A stretch of 64,000 bases of DNA from Actinomycetes bacterium (lineage in GTDB: Bacteria > Actinomycetota > Actinomycetes > Propionibacteriales > Nocardioidaceae): the NCBI GenBank assembly GCA_023460975.1, contig JAEWOG010000092.1:124001-188000 (forward strand). Reading direction: 5' to 3'. The notes under the pieces were generated by a model. That model made no database searches, was not told the DNA's origin, and was given only the letters and a program-made list of their open reading frames with translations. Position 1 is the first letter of the stretch. Every line of letters begins with the position of its first letter. Shown in pieces: positions 36,295-45,743 of this stretch. A program made the position numbers and the translations under genes.

Positions 36295-37101
36295 GTGCAG
36301 AAGTTCGGTTTCCTCTTCGCCCGGAAGTGGCTCGTCTTCGCCCTCGTTGTTGCCGGCCTCGCCTATGGCGCCTGGTGGCTCGGCGAGTGGCAGTTCCACC
36401 GACTGGACGACCGCCGCGAACGCAACGCGGTGATCCGGGCCAACGAGGCCCACGAGCCCGTGGCCCCCGCCGAGATCATGGCCGTGGGTCGCCAGCCCGC
36501 CGAGGACGACGAGTGGCGGGAGGTGCGCGCCACCGGCACGTACGCGGTCGAGGAGACCATCATCGTGCGCTACCGCACGCGTGACGGGGCTGCCGGGGTC
36601 AATGTGGTCGTGCCCCTGGTGCTGGCGGACGGCACCAGCATGCTGGTGGACCGGGGGTGGTACGCAACCTCGAACCGCGGAGCCTCGCGGGCCGATGTGC
36701 CCGCCCCGCCCGAGGGTGAGGTCGAGGTCCTCGCGTGGGTACGTCGAGACGCGGTGGGCGCAGCGACCAAGGTCGCCGACCAGTCAACGCGCGCGATCAG
36801 CTCCTCCACGATCTCCGAGGCTCTCGACCGGCCACTGCTCGGCGGGTTCACCGAACTGGTCTCCGAGTCCCCCGAGCCTGCCGAGTCGCTCGTGGCAGCC
36901 GACCTGCCCGAACTCGATGAGGGGCCCCACTTCTTCTACGGGCTGCAGTGGTGGTTCTTCGGGGGGCTGGCCATCTTCGGGTTCGGCTACCTCCTCTACG
37001 ACGAGTACCGCGGCGGCCGGGGCCCGTGGGGCAAGCGCCGCGAGCGCACGTCCGAGGTCCCGGACGAGGACGGCGCACCCAGTCCCAGCGTCTCTGCCTG
37101 A
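36295..37101 (+). CDS. SURF1 family cytochrome oxidase assembly protein
   Basis: A 268-residue membrane protein that helps insert haem a into cytochrome c oxidase. It has the SURF1 layout: an N-terminal helix (WLVFALVVAGLAYGAWWLGEWQF), a large extracytoplasmic domain, and a C-terminal helix (FYGLQWWFFGGLAIFGFGYLL), then a charged cytoplasmic tail. The motif GEWQFHRLDDR matches the family LGxWQxxRxxxK. It fits functionally with ctaA and ctaB at the right end of the window. It converges with an SDR gene (three bases between stops). Confidence 0.93.
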   Translation: MQKFGFLFARKWLVFALVVAGLAYGAWWLGEWQFHRLDDRRERNAVIRANEAHEPVAPAEIMAVGRQPAEDDEWREVRATGTYAVEETIIVRYRTRDGAAGVNVVVPLVLADGTSMLVDRGWYATSNRGASRADVPAPPEGEVEVLAWVRRDAVGAATKVADQSTRAISSSTISEALDRPLLGGFTELVSESPEPAESLVAADLPELDEGPHFFYGLQWWFFGGLAIFGFGYLLYDEYRGGRGPWGKRRERTSEVPDEDGAPSPSVSA

Positions 37102-37104
37102 GGC

Positions 37105-37860
37105 TCAGGGAACCTGCAGCATGCCTCCGTCGACCGGGATCATCGTCCCGTTGACGAACGAGGCCGCCGGCGAGAGCAGGAACGCCGCCACCTTGCCGAA
37201 CTCCTCAGGGCGACCGTAACGGCCCAACGGGATCATGGCCTCGGCTGCCGCACGGGTCGCACCCGGATCGGCGCTCGCGGCGTCGAGTTCGGCGATCCGT
37301 TCCGTCTCGACCCGTCCGGGCATGAGCCCGTTCACGCGTACGCCCCGGGGGCCCAGTTCGCGGCTGAGGTCCTTGGCCACCATCGCCAGCCCGGGGCGCA
37401 GTCCGTTCGAGATCGACAGCCCGCCCAGAGGAACCCGCACGCTGGTGGACAGCACCGCAGCCAGCGCGCCTCCCTCATCGGTGGCCATCCCGATCTGGCG
37501 CATCAGGCGCAGTCCCCCGAGGAAGACGGTCTCAAACGCCGCGCGCCAGTCGTCGTCGCTCATCTGCGTCACCGTTCCAGCGGGTGGGCCGCCCACGCTG
37601 ACCAGCCCGCCGTCCAGGCGTCCGAACTGGGCCCTCGCCGCCTCCACGAGACGCTGCGGTGTGCCCGGATCACCGTTGTCCGCCGCCAGCGCCACCACGG
37701 CGTCGCCGTGAGCGTCACGCACATCGCTCAGCGCGGACTCCGTACGGGAGGTGACGAGGACCCGTGCGCCCTCGCCCACCAGGGCGTCCACGCTGGCGCG
37801 GCCCAGACCCCGCGATCCACCGGTCACGATGTAGGCGCGTCCCTCGAGTTCCAAGTCCAT
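37105..37860 (-). CDS. Atypical SDR lacking the catalytic Tyr and Lys
   Basis: A 251-residue Rossmann-fold protein of the short-chain dehydrogenase superfamily. The cofactor motif TGGSRGLG (13-20) and the end (FVNGTMIPVDGGM) are standard. The NAG motif is replaced by VSVGGPP (87-93), and where Tyr-x3-Lys is expected the sequence is Ser151-Asn-Gly-Leu-Arg155 (LSISNGLRPGLAMVAKDLSREL). A conserved Ser (138 or 140) is still there. It may have other catalysis or only a binding role. It could be co-transcribed with the genes upstream (exporter at 37909, gap 48 bases). Confidence 0.85.
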   Translation of the reverse strand: MDLELEGRAYIVTGGSRGLGRASVDALVGEGARVLVTSRTESALSDVRDAHGDAVVALAADNGDPGTPQRLVEAARAQFGRLDGGLVSVGGPPAGTVTQMSDDDWRAAFETVFLGGLRLMRQIGMATDEGGALAAVLSTSVRVPLGGLSISNGLRPGLAMVAKDLSRELGPRGVRVNGLMPGRVETERIAELDAASADPGATRAAAEAMIPLGRYGRPEEFGKVAAFLLSPAASFVNGTMIPVDGGMLQVP

Positions 37861-37908
37861 GGGGCCCACTCAACCACCCGACGCGGTCCGGGCGTCACCG
37901 AGCCCGGC

Positions 37909-39792
37909 TCAGGTGGCGGGAACGTGTTCCTTGTCGTCGCGGAACTGGGTCGCGTACAGGTCGGCGTACAACCCGCCTGCGGCAAGGAGTTCAGGGTGGG
38001 TGCCGGACTCGACGACCCGACCCTCGTCCAGCACCAGGATCCGGTCGGCGTTGCGGACCGTGGAGAGTCGGTGCGCGATCACGAGCGAGGTACGCCCTTC
38101 GAGCGCCGCGTCGAGCGCGCGCTGCACGGCCGCCTCCGACTCGCTGTCCAGGTGGGCGGTCGCTTCGTCGAGGACGACGATGGAGGGGGCCTTGATGAGC
38201 AGTCGGGCGATCGCCAGGCGCTGACGTTCACCGCCGGAGAGCCGGTAGCCGCGGTCCCCCACGACGGTGTCGAGCCCGTCGGGCAAGCTGCTGACCAAGG
38301 GCGCCACCTGAGCTGCGCTGAGCGCCTCCCAGATCTCCGCATCGCTCACCCCGGGGCGCGCGTAACGCAGGTTGGCGCCGATGGTGTCGTGGAACATGTG
38401 GGCGTCCTGGGTCACGTAGCCCACCGCGGCTTCGAGCGAGTCCAGCGTCAGGTCACGGACGTCGTGGCCGCCGACGCGCACGGCGCCGCCGCTCACGTCG
38501 TACAGCCGGGCGACGAGATGGGTGACCGTGCTCTTGCCTGCTCCGGATGGCCCGACGAGCGCAACCATGGCCCCGGGCTCCGCACTGAAGGAAACCTCGT
38601 GGAGCACCTCGCCGGTGTCACGGCTCTCCTTGCGGGCGAGGTTCTCCAAGGACGCCAGCGAGACGTCCTCGGCATTCGGATAGGTGAACCTGACGTGGTC
38701 GAACTCGAGGCTCGAGGCGCCTGGCTCCAGCTCGACGGCGTCGCCGCGTTCGGTGACGAGCGACGGCAGGTCCAGGACCTCGAAGACGCGGTCAAAGCTC
38801 ACCAGCGCCGTCATCACGTCGATGCGTACGTTGGACAGCGCCTGCAACGGCCCGAGCAACCTGGTCATCAGGATCCCGAGAGCCACGACGGTGCCGATCG
38901 ACAGGTCCCCGCGGATCGCGAGCACGGCACCCACCCCGTAGACCAGCGCCGTGGCCAGGGCCGGCACCAGTGTCATGGCCGCCATGAAGAGGCGAGTCAG
39001 CAAGGAGATGCGGATCCCGAGGTCCCGCACCACCGCGGCCTTCTCCGCGTAGTGGCGGTCCTCCTCCTCGCGGCGCCCGAACAGCTTGAGCAACATGGCG
39101 CCGCCCACGTTGAAGCGCTCGGTCATCGCGTTGCCCAGATCGGCGTTGCCGTCCATCTGCTCACGGGTGAGGCCGGCGAGCCGGTCGCCCACCCAGCGTG
39201 AGGCGAGGAGCAGGATCGGGAAGAGCGCGACGCACACCAGCGTCACCTGCCAGGACAGGAAGAGCATGGTGACGCCGACGACGACCGCGGCCACGGAGTT
39301 GGAGACCGTTCCCGACAGGGTCGAGGTGAACGCCCGCTGGGCGCCGATGACGTCGTTGTTGAGCCGACTGACCAGGGCGCCGGTCTGGGTGCGCGTGAAG
39401 AACGCGAGCGATTGGCGTTGGACGTGTGCGAACACGTTGGTCCGCAGGTCGAAGATCAACCCCTCACCGATCCTGCTCGAGAGCCATCCCGCGAGCACGC
39501 TCAGCACGGCGCCCAGCAGCGCCACGGCCGCGACCGCAGCCGAGAGCCACACGGCCAGTGAGGTGTCCTCGGTGGCCACGGCGTCGTCGATGATGCGCTG
39601 CAGGAGCAGGGGCGGCGCAGCGACCAGCGCCGCATCCACCACGGTGAGGGCCAGGAATGCCGCGATGAGCCGTCGATGCGGACGGGCAAAGCCGAGGACG
39701 CGGCGCAGCGTACGGCGCCCCACGTGGGCGTTGACGACGTCCCGGTCGGCCCTGAGGTGGCGCATGGCCGGCCCCGGTCGCATCATCGACAT
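37909..39792 (-). CDS. ABC exporter with fused membrane and ATPase domains
   Basis: A 627-residue half-transporter of the MsbA/multidrug type that would work as a dimer. Six membrane helices (residues about 40-330) precede the ATPase with Walker A GPSGAGKST, signature LSGGERQRLAIARLL, Walker B IVVLDEATAHLD and the H-loop AHRLSTV. An insert (NAEDVSLASLENLARKESRDTGE) separates the A-loop strand from Walker A and is longer than usual. Substrate unknown. ATG 39792 has GAGGAGGA four bases upstream. The enoyl-CoA hydratase gene lies 12 bases upstream, so the two are probably one operon. Confidence 0.93.
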   Translation of the reverse strand: MSMMRPGPAMRHLRADRDVVNAHVGRRTLRRVLGFARPHRRLIAAFLALTVVDAALVAAPPLLLQRIIDDAVATEDTSLAVWLSAAVAAVALLGAVLSVLAGWLSSRIGEGLIFDLRTNVFAHVQRQSLAFFTRTQTGALVSRLNNDVIGAQRAFTSTLSGTVSNSVAAVVVGVTMLFLSWQVTLVCVALFPILLLASRWVGDRLAGLTREQMDGNADLGNAMTERFNVGGAMLLKLFGRREEEDRHYAEKAAVVRDLGIRISLLTRLFMAAMTLVPALATALVYGVGAVLAIRGDLSIGTVVALGILMTRLLGPLQALSNVRIDVMTALVSFDRVFEVLDLPSLVTERGDAVELEPGASSLEFDHVRFTYPNAEDVSLASLENLARKESRDTGEVLHEVSFSAEPGAMVALVGPSGAGKSTVTHLVARLYDVSGGAVRVGGHDVRDLTLDSLEAAVGYVTQDAHMFHDTIGANLRYARPGVSDAEIWEALSAAQVAPLVSSLPDGLDTVVGDRGYRLSGGERQRLAIARLLIKAPSIVVLDEATAHLDSESEAAVQRALDAALEGRTSLVIAHRLSTVRNADRILVLDEGRVVESGTHPELLAAGGLYADLYATQFRDDKEHVPAT

Positions 39793-39804
39793 GGATCCTC
39801 CTCG

Positions 39805-40584
39805 TCAGCCCCCCAGCGCCGCGGCCACCGCACGGAACCGACGCACCTGCGCCTCCCGCTCCAACTGCCGCTGTGCATCCAGGTCGCGGTCCTCCGCACC
39901 CTGGAGCAGGCTCTTAGTCTCACTCACCACCCCGTCCATCGGGCTGGCGAGGGTCGCAGCGAGCGTTGCCACCGCCTCGTCGAGCTCGTCACCAGCGTGC
40001 ATCGAGGTGGCGAGTCCGATCCGTACGGCCTCCTCGGCGGAGACCATCCGGGCGGTGGCGCAGATCTCTAGCGCCCTCGCGTAGCCAACGCTCTCGACGA
40101 GCGGCTTTGTTCCCGTGAGGTCGGGCACCAGGCCCAGAGCCGACTCCTTCATGCAGAACTGGGCGTCATCGGAGACCACGCGCAGGTCGCAGGACAGGGC
40201 CAGCTGGAAGCCGGCGCCGACGGCGTACCCGCGCACCTTGGCGATCGAGACGAAGCGCGGGTCGCGCAGCCAGGTGAACCCCTCCTGCCAGGCGCCGATG
40301 CGATCGGCCGCGGCGTCGTCCGTGGCCTGCAGCAGGGCCCCGACCCCTTCCGGGTTGGTGGGGTCGAGCACGCTGCGGTCGAGGCCTGCGGAGAACGTGG
40401 CGCCGACGCCCGTGACGACGACAACGCGGACGTCTCGGGGCACTGCGTCCCCCAGCGAGGCCAACGCCTCCCACATCGCAGGCGTCTGCGCGTTGCGCAC
40501 CTGCGGACGGTCGAGGGTGATCGTGGCGACGGGGCCCTCGACGGAGAACTGGAGGCCGACTGCGGCGAGCTGTTCGGGAGTCAT
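39805..40584 (-). CDS. Enoyl-CoA hydratase/isomerase family protein
   Basis: A 259-residue crotonase-fold enzyme (EchA12-like by remembered synteny with an ABC-F gene in mycobacteria). It shows ATFSAGLDRSVL (first oxyanion-hole strand) and KVRGYAVGAGFQLALSCDLRV (second), then FCMKESALGLVPDLTGTKPL, where Asp/Glu positions usually catalyse hydration. The exact reaction (hydratase, isomerase, hydrolase) is not fixed by these residues. CAGAAT lies six bases before ATG 40584. It heads the operon with the ABC exporter. Confidence 0.9.
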   Translation of the reverse strand: MTPEQLAAVGLQFSVEGPVATITLDRPQVRNAQTPAMWEALASLGDAVPRDVRVVVVTGVGATFSAGLDRSVLDPTNPEGVGALLQATDDAAADRIGAWQEGFTWLRDPRFVSIAKVRGYAVGAGFQLALSCDLRVVSDDAQFCMKESALGLVPDLTGTKPLVESVGYARALEICATARMVSAEEAVRIGLATSMHAGDELDEAVATLAATLASPMDGVVSETKSLLQGAEDRDLDAQRQLEREAQVRRFRAVAAALGG

Positions 40585-40632
40585 GCCCCCATTCTGACCT
40601 ACTCGCCAGTAACTTGCGACCCCGCTCCTCGA

Positions 40633-42231
40633 TCAGGCCAGGGCGACCAGGTCGAGGTAGTCCTCGCCCCACAGGTCCTCGTCCCCGTCGGGCAGCAGCA
40701 GCACCCGGTCGGGGTCGAGCGCACGGACGGCGCCCTCATCGTGGGTGACGAGGATGATCGCGCCCTTGTACTCGCGAATCGCCGCCAGCACCTCCTCGCG
40801 CGATGCGGGATCAAGGTTGTTGGTCGGCTCGTCCAGCAGCAGCACGTTGGCGCTGGAGACGACCAACGTGGCCAGCGCCAGCCGGGTCTTCTCGCCGCCG
40901 GAGAGCACTCCCGCGGGCTTGTGCGCGTCGTCGCCGGAGAAGAGGAAGGATCCGAGCACCGACCGCGCCTGCGTGTCGGTCAGCTCGGGGGCGGCGCTGT
41001 GCATGTTTTCGAGGACGGTGCGCTTGACGTCCAGCGTGTCGTGCTCCTGGGCGAAGTAGCCCAGCTTCAGGCCGTAGCCCGGCACCACCTCGCCGCTGTC
41101 AGGCTGGTCGACGCCCGCGAGGATCCGCAGCATCGTCGTCTTGCCCGCACCGTTGAGGCCGAGGATGACGACCCGCGAGCCCTTGTCGATCGCGAGATCG
41201 ACGCCCGTGAACACCTCGAGGGATCCGTACGACTTCGACAGCTCGCTGCCCATGAGCGGCGTCTTGCCGCACGGGGCGGGATCCGGGAAGGCGAGCCGCG
41301 CGACCTTGTCGGCCTGACGCTCCGCCTCGACACCGGACATCATCTTCTCGGCACGCTTCAGCATCGACTGCGCCGCCTGGGCCTTGCTGGCCTTCGCGCG
41401 CATCTTGTTGGCCTGGTCGGTGAGGGCCTTCGCCTTGTTCTCGGCGTTCTGGCGCTCGCGCCGACGGCGCCGCTCGTCCGTCTCCCGTTGGGTCAGGTAC
41501 GCCTTCCAACCCATGTTGTAGACGTCGATGGTGGCCCGGTTGGCGTCGAGGTGCAGCACCTTGTTGACCGTGGCCTCGAGCAGCTCGTTGTCGTGGCTGA
41601 TCACGACGAACCCGCCCCGGTAGGACTTCAGGAAGTCCCGCAGCCACACGATCGAGTCCGCGTCGAGGTGGTTGGTGGGCTCGTCGAGGAGCAGGATCTC
41701 GGCGTCCGAGAACAGGATCCGGGCGAGTTCGACGCGGCGTCGCTGGCCACCCGACAGGGTCCTGAGAGGCTGCGCGAGGATGCGCTCCTCAATGCCGAGC
41801 GAGGCCGCCATCTGGGCCGCCTCGGACTCCGCGGCGTACCCGCCTCCGGCGTGCAGCTCTGCGTCGGCCCGCGCCCAGCGCTTCATGCCGCGCTCGTGCA
41901 TGGCGGGGTCCTCGCTGGCCATGTCGACCTCGGCCTGGCGCAGGCGTCGCACGACCTCGTCGAGGCCTCGGGCGCCCAGGATGCGGTCGCGCGCGATCAT
42001 CTCGGGGTCACCCGTACGGGGATCCTGCGGCAGGTAGCCGACCGATCCGGAGCGCACCACCTGGCCACCAGCTGGGGTGCCCTCGCCGGCGAGGATGCGG
42101 GTCATGGTCGTCTTGCCGGCGCCGTTGCGCCCCACGAGACCGATCTTGTCGCCCGCGGCGATCCGGAAGGTCACGTCCTCCATCAGGAGACGGGCGCCCG
42201 CGCGGACCTCGAGTTGCTGGGCGGTGATCAT
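40633..42231 (-). CDS. ABC-F family ATPase (ribosome-associated)
   Basis: A 532-residue protein with two ABC domains and no membrane segment, the ABC-F type that acts on the ribosome as translation or antibiotic-resistance factor. Domain 1 has GRNGAGKTT and LSGGQRRRVELARIL; domain 2 has GLNGAGKTT and LSGGEKTRLALATL. The charged linker (RRRRERQNAENKAKALTDQANKMRAKASKAQAAQ) is the P-site tRNA-interaction region. It resembles Rv1473, a protein linked to macrolide tolerance in M. tuberculosis, by size and gene neighbourhood. ATG 42231 lies ten bases behind TAGACT. Confidence 0.92.
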   Translation of the reverse strand: MITAQQLEVRAGARLLMEDVTFRIAAGDKIGLVGRNGAGKTTMTRILAGEGTPAGGQVVRSGSVGYLPQDPRTGDPEMIARDRILGARGLDEVVRRLRQAEVDMASEDPAMHERGMKRWARADAELHAGGGYAAESEAAQMAASLGIEERILAQPLRTLSGGQRRRVELARILFSDAEILLLDEPTNHLDADSIVWLRDFLKSYRGGFVVISHDNELLEATVNKVLHLDANRATIDVYNMGWKAYLTQRETDERRRRRERQNAENKAKALTDQANKMRAKASKAQAAQSMLKRAEKMMSGVEAERQADKVARLAFPDPAPCGKTPLMGSELSKSYGSLEVFTGVDLAIDKGSRVVILGLNGAGKTTMLRILAGVDQPDSGEVVPGYGLKLGYFAQEHDTLDVKRTVLENMHSAAPELTDTQARSVLGSFLFSGDDAHKPAGVLSGGEKTRLALATLVVSSANVLLLDEPTNNLDPASREEVLAAIREYKGAIILVTHDEGAVRALDPDRVLLLPDGDEDLWGEDYLDLVALA

Positions 42232-42240
42232 CAGGGTCGA

Positions 42241-42247
42241 TAGTCTA
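42241..42247. promoter_or_regulatory. Superimposed -10 boxes of ABC-F gene and zinc peptidase
   Basis: The plus strand reads TAGTCT (42241-42246) and the minus strand TAGACT (42247-42242) over the same bases. The minus box serves the ABC-F gene (ten bases before its ATG), and the plus box would give the zinc peptidase gene a leader of about 65 to 70 bases. Confidence 0.5.
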
Positions 42248-42316
42248 CGGAAAGGTGGCTCACATCCCCGCTTCGGGACGGCCACTGCCCTGACCGCTCT
42301 CAGGAAGGCCGAGCCC

Positions 42317-43234
42317 GTGCGCTTCAACCCCAAGGCCGACATCAGTTCCGGACGCGTGCGCGACGTCGGCAGCGGCGGTGGGGGTCTCGGCGGTGGCATG
42401 GGGGGCGGAGGTCGCCTCCCCATCCCCAGCGGCAAGGCGGGCGGCAGCATCGGCGCGGTCCTGCTCGTCGTCGTGATCATCATTCTCACCAACGTGATGG
42501 GCGGCGGCGGTGGGGGCGGTGGCACCCCGAGCAACAACGCAGCCGGGACCGACCGCTACGAGGAGTGCCTCACCGGCGCGGACGCCAACGAGTCCGCCGA
42601 CTGCGCCCGCAAAGCGGTGGAGGTGTCGTTGAGCAGCTACTGGTCCCAGACGCTGGGCGACAGGTTCCAGGAGACGACGGTGACGACCTTCTCCGGCAGC
42701 ACCACGTCCGGGTGCGGCACGGCACAGTCCGCGATGGGCCCGTTCTACTGCCCGACCGATCAGGGCATCTATCTCGACAGCACGTTCTTCGAAGACGTCC
42801 TCGAAGGTCAGCTCGGCGGGCAGGGCGGCGCGTTCGTGGAGCCGTACGTCCTGGCCCACGAGTACGGCCACCACATCCAGAACCTGACCGGCTACATGGG
42901 CAAGGTCCGCACTCAACAGGGCCCGAACTCGGACGGCGTCAAGCTCGAACTCCAGGCCGACTGCTTCGCGGGCATGTGGACCCGCGCCGCCTCCAGCACC
43001 CAGGACGACTCCGGCGTCGCCATCTTCGCCGAGATCAACGAGACCGACATCGCCGAGGCGCTGGACGCGGCCAAGACCGTGGGCGACGACAGGATCCAGG
43101 AACAGTCCGGTGGACGGGTCAACCCGGAGCAGTGGACCCACGGCTCCTCCAAGCAGCGGATGAAGTGGTTCGCGACCGGGTACGAATCGGGCTCGATGCG
43201 GGCCTGCGACACCTTCGCCGCGCCGTCCCTGTGA
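42317..43234 (+). CDS. YpfJ-type neutral zinc metallopeptidase, membrane anchored
   Basis: A 305-residue protein with a Gly-rich, basic N-terminal part (GGGGLGGGMGGGGRLPIP), one membrane helix (IGAVLLVVVIIILTNVM), and an extracytoplasmic domain of the YpfJ/zinc metallopeptidase family (HEYGHH, His181 and His185 as zinc ligands; LELQADCFAGMW provides the third ligand area). Four or more Cys residues (ECL, DCAR, SGCG, FYCP) suggest disulphides outside the cell. Substrate unknown. GTG 42317 has AGGAAGG upstream. Confidence 0.92.
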   Translation: MRFNPKADISSGRVRDVGSGGGGLGGGMGGGGRLPIPSGKAGGSIGAVLLVVVIIILTNVMGGGGGGGGTPSNNAAGTDRYEECLTGADANESADCARKAVEVSLSSYWSQTLGDRFQETTVTTFSGSTTSGCGTAQSAMGPFYCPTDQGIYLDSTFFEDVLEGQLGGQGGAFVEPYVLAHEYGHHIQNLTGYMGKVRTQQGPNSDGVKLELQADCFAGMWTRAASSTQDDSGVAIFAEINETDIAEALDAAKTVGDDRIQEQSGGRVNPEQWTHGSSKQRMKWFATGYESGSMRACDTFAAPSL

Positions 43235-43241
43235 GCGGCGG

Positions 43242-44144
43242 TTACGCCAGCAACGCCTCGATGTGAGCGACCTGACGCTGCATCGCGCGGATGGATGGTG
43301 CAACGGCAGGGTGGCGGAACTTGCCCGCGAGGGCGCCTTCGCCGTCCGCCACGCGCATGAGGGCCCAGTCCACGCGGGTCAGGGCGGTGTACACGGTGAC
43401 GACACGGGCTCCGAGCGCGGCCTCCTCACGGGTCGCCAGCCCGGCCGGGAGGGCCGCGGCGTACGCGTCCAGGAGCGGCCCGCTCTCCTCGCGCACTGAC
43501 AAGGACAGGTAGCCCAGGTCGCCGCCCACAGGCCCTGTGCCGAGGTGAGCCCAGTCGATGCCGACGGCGTCCTCCCCCGAACGACCTCTCAGGTTCCCCG
43601 GCGACGGGTCACCATGCTGAGGGACCTGCGGCAGGGCGTCGAGTTGGTCGAGCCACCCTCCGCGGCGCTCCCACAGGTGGGCAGCCACGTCGGCCATCGG
43701 CGTGCGAGCCAGAGTGCGCCACCCGCCGCGGCGCTCCACCAAGCCCAGCCTGGAGCGCAGTTGCCCCCGAGCGAGCCACGCGGCCCCACCCAGCGAGGCA
43801 CCCGCGAAACGCCCCAGCCGATCAGCCAGCCACAGCCCCGTCGGCTGGGAGTCCTCCACCCACTCGGTGACGACGGTGACTCCCTCCGCGTCCTCCTCGA
43901 TGCGCACCACCGGCGCGGCGCGCACACCCGGGCTGTGGTCCACGACGATGCTCTCGGCGACGTGTACGGCTCGGCGCCAGTGGTTCACGTCCCAGAGCTC
44001 CCTTGCAGAGGCTGGATTGTGGGGCGCAGGCGGGACGAAGCGCTTGACCACGACACGGCGTCCGGACTCCACGGCTGACCAGATCCCGTGGGTGCTCGGA
44101 CCTGCGCCGGGAAGCCGCTGCCATCCCGGCTCGGGCTGCCACAT
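43242..44144 (-). CDS. Aminoglycoside-phosphotransferase-like (APH) family protein
   Basis: A 300-residue protein of the APH/choline-kinase-like fold. The Brenner motif is QHGDPSPGNLR (catalytic Asp) and the metal-binding segment GIDWAHLGTGPVGGDLGYL; the lysine of VVVKRFVPP would hold ATP. It is a small-molecule kinase of unknown substrate; antibiotic resistance should not be assumed. TAGCGT (44151-44156) overlaps the stop codon of the upstream permease gene and lies six bases before ATG 44144, so it may be transcribed separately from it. Confidence 0.85.
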   Translation of the reverse strand: MWQPEPGWQRLPGAGPSTHGIWSAVESGRRVVVKRFVPPAPHNPASARELWDVNHWRRAVHVAESIVVDHSPGVRAAPVVRIEEDAEGVTVVTEWVEDSQPTGLWLADRLGRFAGASLGGAAWLARGQLRSRLGLVERRGGWRTLARTPMADVAAHLWERRGGWLDQLDALPQVPQHGDPSPGNLRGRSGEDAVGIDWAHLGTGPVGGDLGYLSLSVREESGPLLDAYAAALPAGLATREEAALGARVVTVYTALTRVDWALMRVADGEGALAGKFRHPAVAPSIRAMQRQVAHIEALLA

Positions 44145-44150
44145 GCGGCG

Positions 44151-44156
44151 ACGCTA
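44151..44156 (-). promoter_or_regulatory. -10 box of a leaderless promoter (APH-like gene)
   Basis: TAGCGT on the minus strand includes the stop codon of the upstream permease and is six bases before ATG 44144. Confidence 0.5.
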
Positions 44157-45743
44157 GTCGATGTCGCGCCTGCCGTGCAGCCACGACGCGCAGGCGAGTA
44201 CGAGCACAGTCGCCACGCTCAGGCCGAGCAGCGGCCCTGCCTCCCACGCCTCGGCCGGTACGCGGGGCGTGTGGGCGTACGGGGACAGGTCGCGGATCCC
44301 GTCGGGCAGCTGCAGCAACTCGCCGAACTGCCCCAACGTCTCGAAGGCGGCCACGAGCACCCACCCGGCCCACGTCCAACCCACGCGGACGGTCGACAGC
44401 AGCAGGACCAGCGCCGTGACCAACCACGTCGCGGGCACGTGCGCGAGCGCCGCGGCACTCAGGCGGGCGACGTCCGCCGGGCCGGCGCCGCCCGCTGCTG
44501 CGTACCCCACGCCCATGGCCACGCCGACCACCACCAGGAGCACCGTTACGGAGCCCAGCGCCGGCAGGGCCACCCCCGCGAACTGGCGCGCCCGCGAGAC
44601 AGGCGCGGCCAGGACGACCTCCGTACGGCCCGCGAGCTCGTGACTGGCGGCGTGGGAGACGACCAGCACCGCGGAGCAGCTGATGACCACGGCCATGATG
44701 CCGAGCACCGCGGCGATCATGGTGTCCTCGATGAACCCGGTGCCGCCCAGCCTCTCGATCAACTCGCGCGCCGCGGGCGTGCTGAGCAGCCCGCTGAGGT
44801 TGGGCGTGATGGCCCCGAACAGAGTCCCCAGCACAGCGACGGCCCCGAGCCATGTCCCGAACGCGGCACGCTGCGTGCGCCAGGCCAGCCCGAAGACACC
44901 CCCGAGTCCACGAGGGCCTCGGGCCGGGCCGGGGCGCTCGGCGACCAGCCCGCTGCCCAGGTCGCGCCTCGATGCGGCCGCGCTCGCGAGGAGAGCGAGG
45001 GCTGCGAAGAGGGCCACGTAGAGCCCCAACACCCACCACCGGGGATGCGTGGACCACGCGAGCAACCGCGTGTTCCATCCGAAGGGCGACAGCCACGACC
45101 ACCAGGTCTCGGTCACGTCCCCCGCAAGCCGGATGGCGAACGCCACCGCGATCGCTCCCCCGGCCGCCAGCCCGCAGGTCCGGGCGCTGGCGGAGAGTTG
45201 GCAGGCAAGCGCCGTGGCGGCACCGAAGACCAGCGCCGTGCCGGCCCACGCAGCCCCGAACAGCGCGCTGCCCTGCCACGGCAGCCCGGCGACACCGTTG
45301 ACGAGAGCGCACAGGAGACCGAGAGCTCCCGCGGCGAGGACCAACGTGACCAGGGTGCCGCCCAGGGGTGCGTACCGGCCGACCGCGGTGGCCGCGACGA
45401 GTTCCTGGCGGCCGCTCTCCTCCTCCGTACGCAGGTGGCGTCGGACGACGACGAGCGCCATCACCGCGACGAGGGCGGCGTACAGCACTGTCATCTTGGT
45501 CATCGACAGTTCGCCGAGGCTCGCCGGGTCCATGATCGGCCCATACAGGGCGACCACGGCTGGCGTGGCGTTCCATCCCTGGGCTGTCGCGATCCGCACC
45601 TCAGGGTCGGGGTAGAGGCCCGGGGTCGCCGCGGCGGAGGCGTACACGGTCAGGGTGAGCAGCAGGAGCCATGCCGAGAGCAGCACCCGGTCGCGCCGCA
45701 ACTGGTGGCGGACCAGAAGCCCCGTCCCGGTGATGGCGCTCAT
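44154..45743 (-). CDS. ABC-2 type permease of a drug/polyketide-type exporter
   Basis: A 529-residue membrane protein with about twelve hydrophobic segments in two halves, the size and layout of actinobacterial permeases annotated as exporters of polyketide antibiotics (tetronasin-resistance type). RTEEESGRQELVAATAVGRYAPL and GRTEVVLAAPVSRARQFAG are the paired cytoplasmic loops typical for this group. ATG 45743 overlaps the stop codon of the ATPase gene by four bases (ATGA). Substrate unknown; no biosynthetic genes are near. Confidence 0.9.
   Translation of the reverse strand: MSAITGTGLLVRHQLRRDRVLLSAWLLLLTLTVYASAAATPGLYPDPEVRIATAQGWNATPAVVALYGPIMDPASLGELSMTKMTVLYAALVAVMALVVVRRHLRTEEESGRQELVAATAVGRYAPLGGTLVTLVLAAGALGLLCALVNGVAGLPWQGSALFGAAWAGTALVFGAATALACQLSASARTCGLAAGGAIAVAFAIRLAGDVTETWWSWLSPFGWNTRLLAWSTHPRWWVLGLYVALFAALALLASAAASRRDLGSGLVAERPGPARGPRGLGGVFGLAWRTQRAAFGTWLGAVAVLGTLFGAITPNLSGLLSTPAARELIERLGGTGFIEDTMIAAVLGIMAVVISCSAVLVVSHAASHELAGRTEVVLAAPVSRARQFAGVALPALGSVTVLLVVVGVAMGVGYAAAGGAGPADVARLSAAALAHVPATWLVTALVLLLSTVRVGWTWAGWVLVAAFETLGQFGELLQLPDGIRDLSPYAHTPRVPAEAWEAGPLLGLSVATVLVLACASWLHGRRDID

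Noticed and set aside
43242..44144. Aminoglycoside resistance gene
   Set aside because: The protein has the APH fold motifs, but this fold serves many small-molecule kinases and nothing in the context points to antibiotics.
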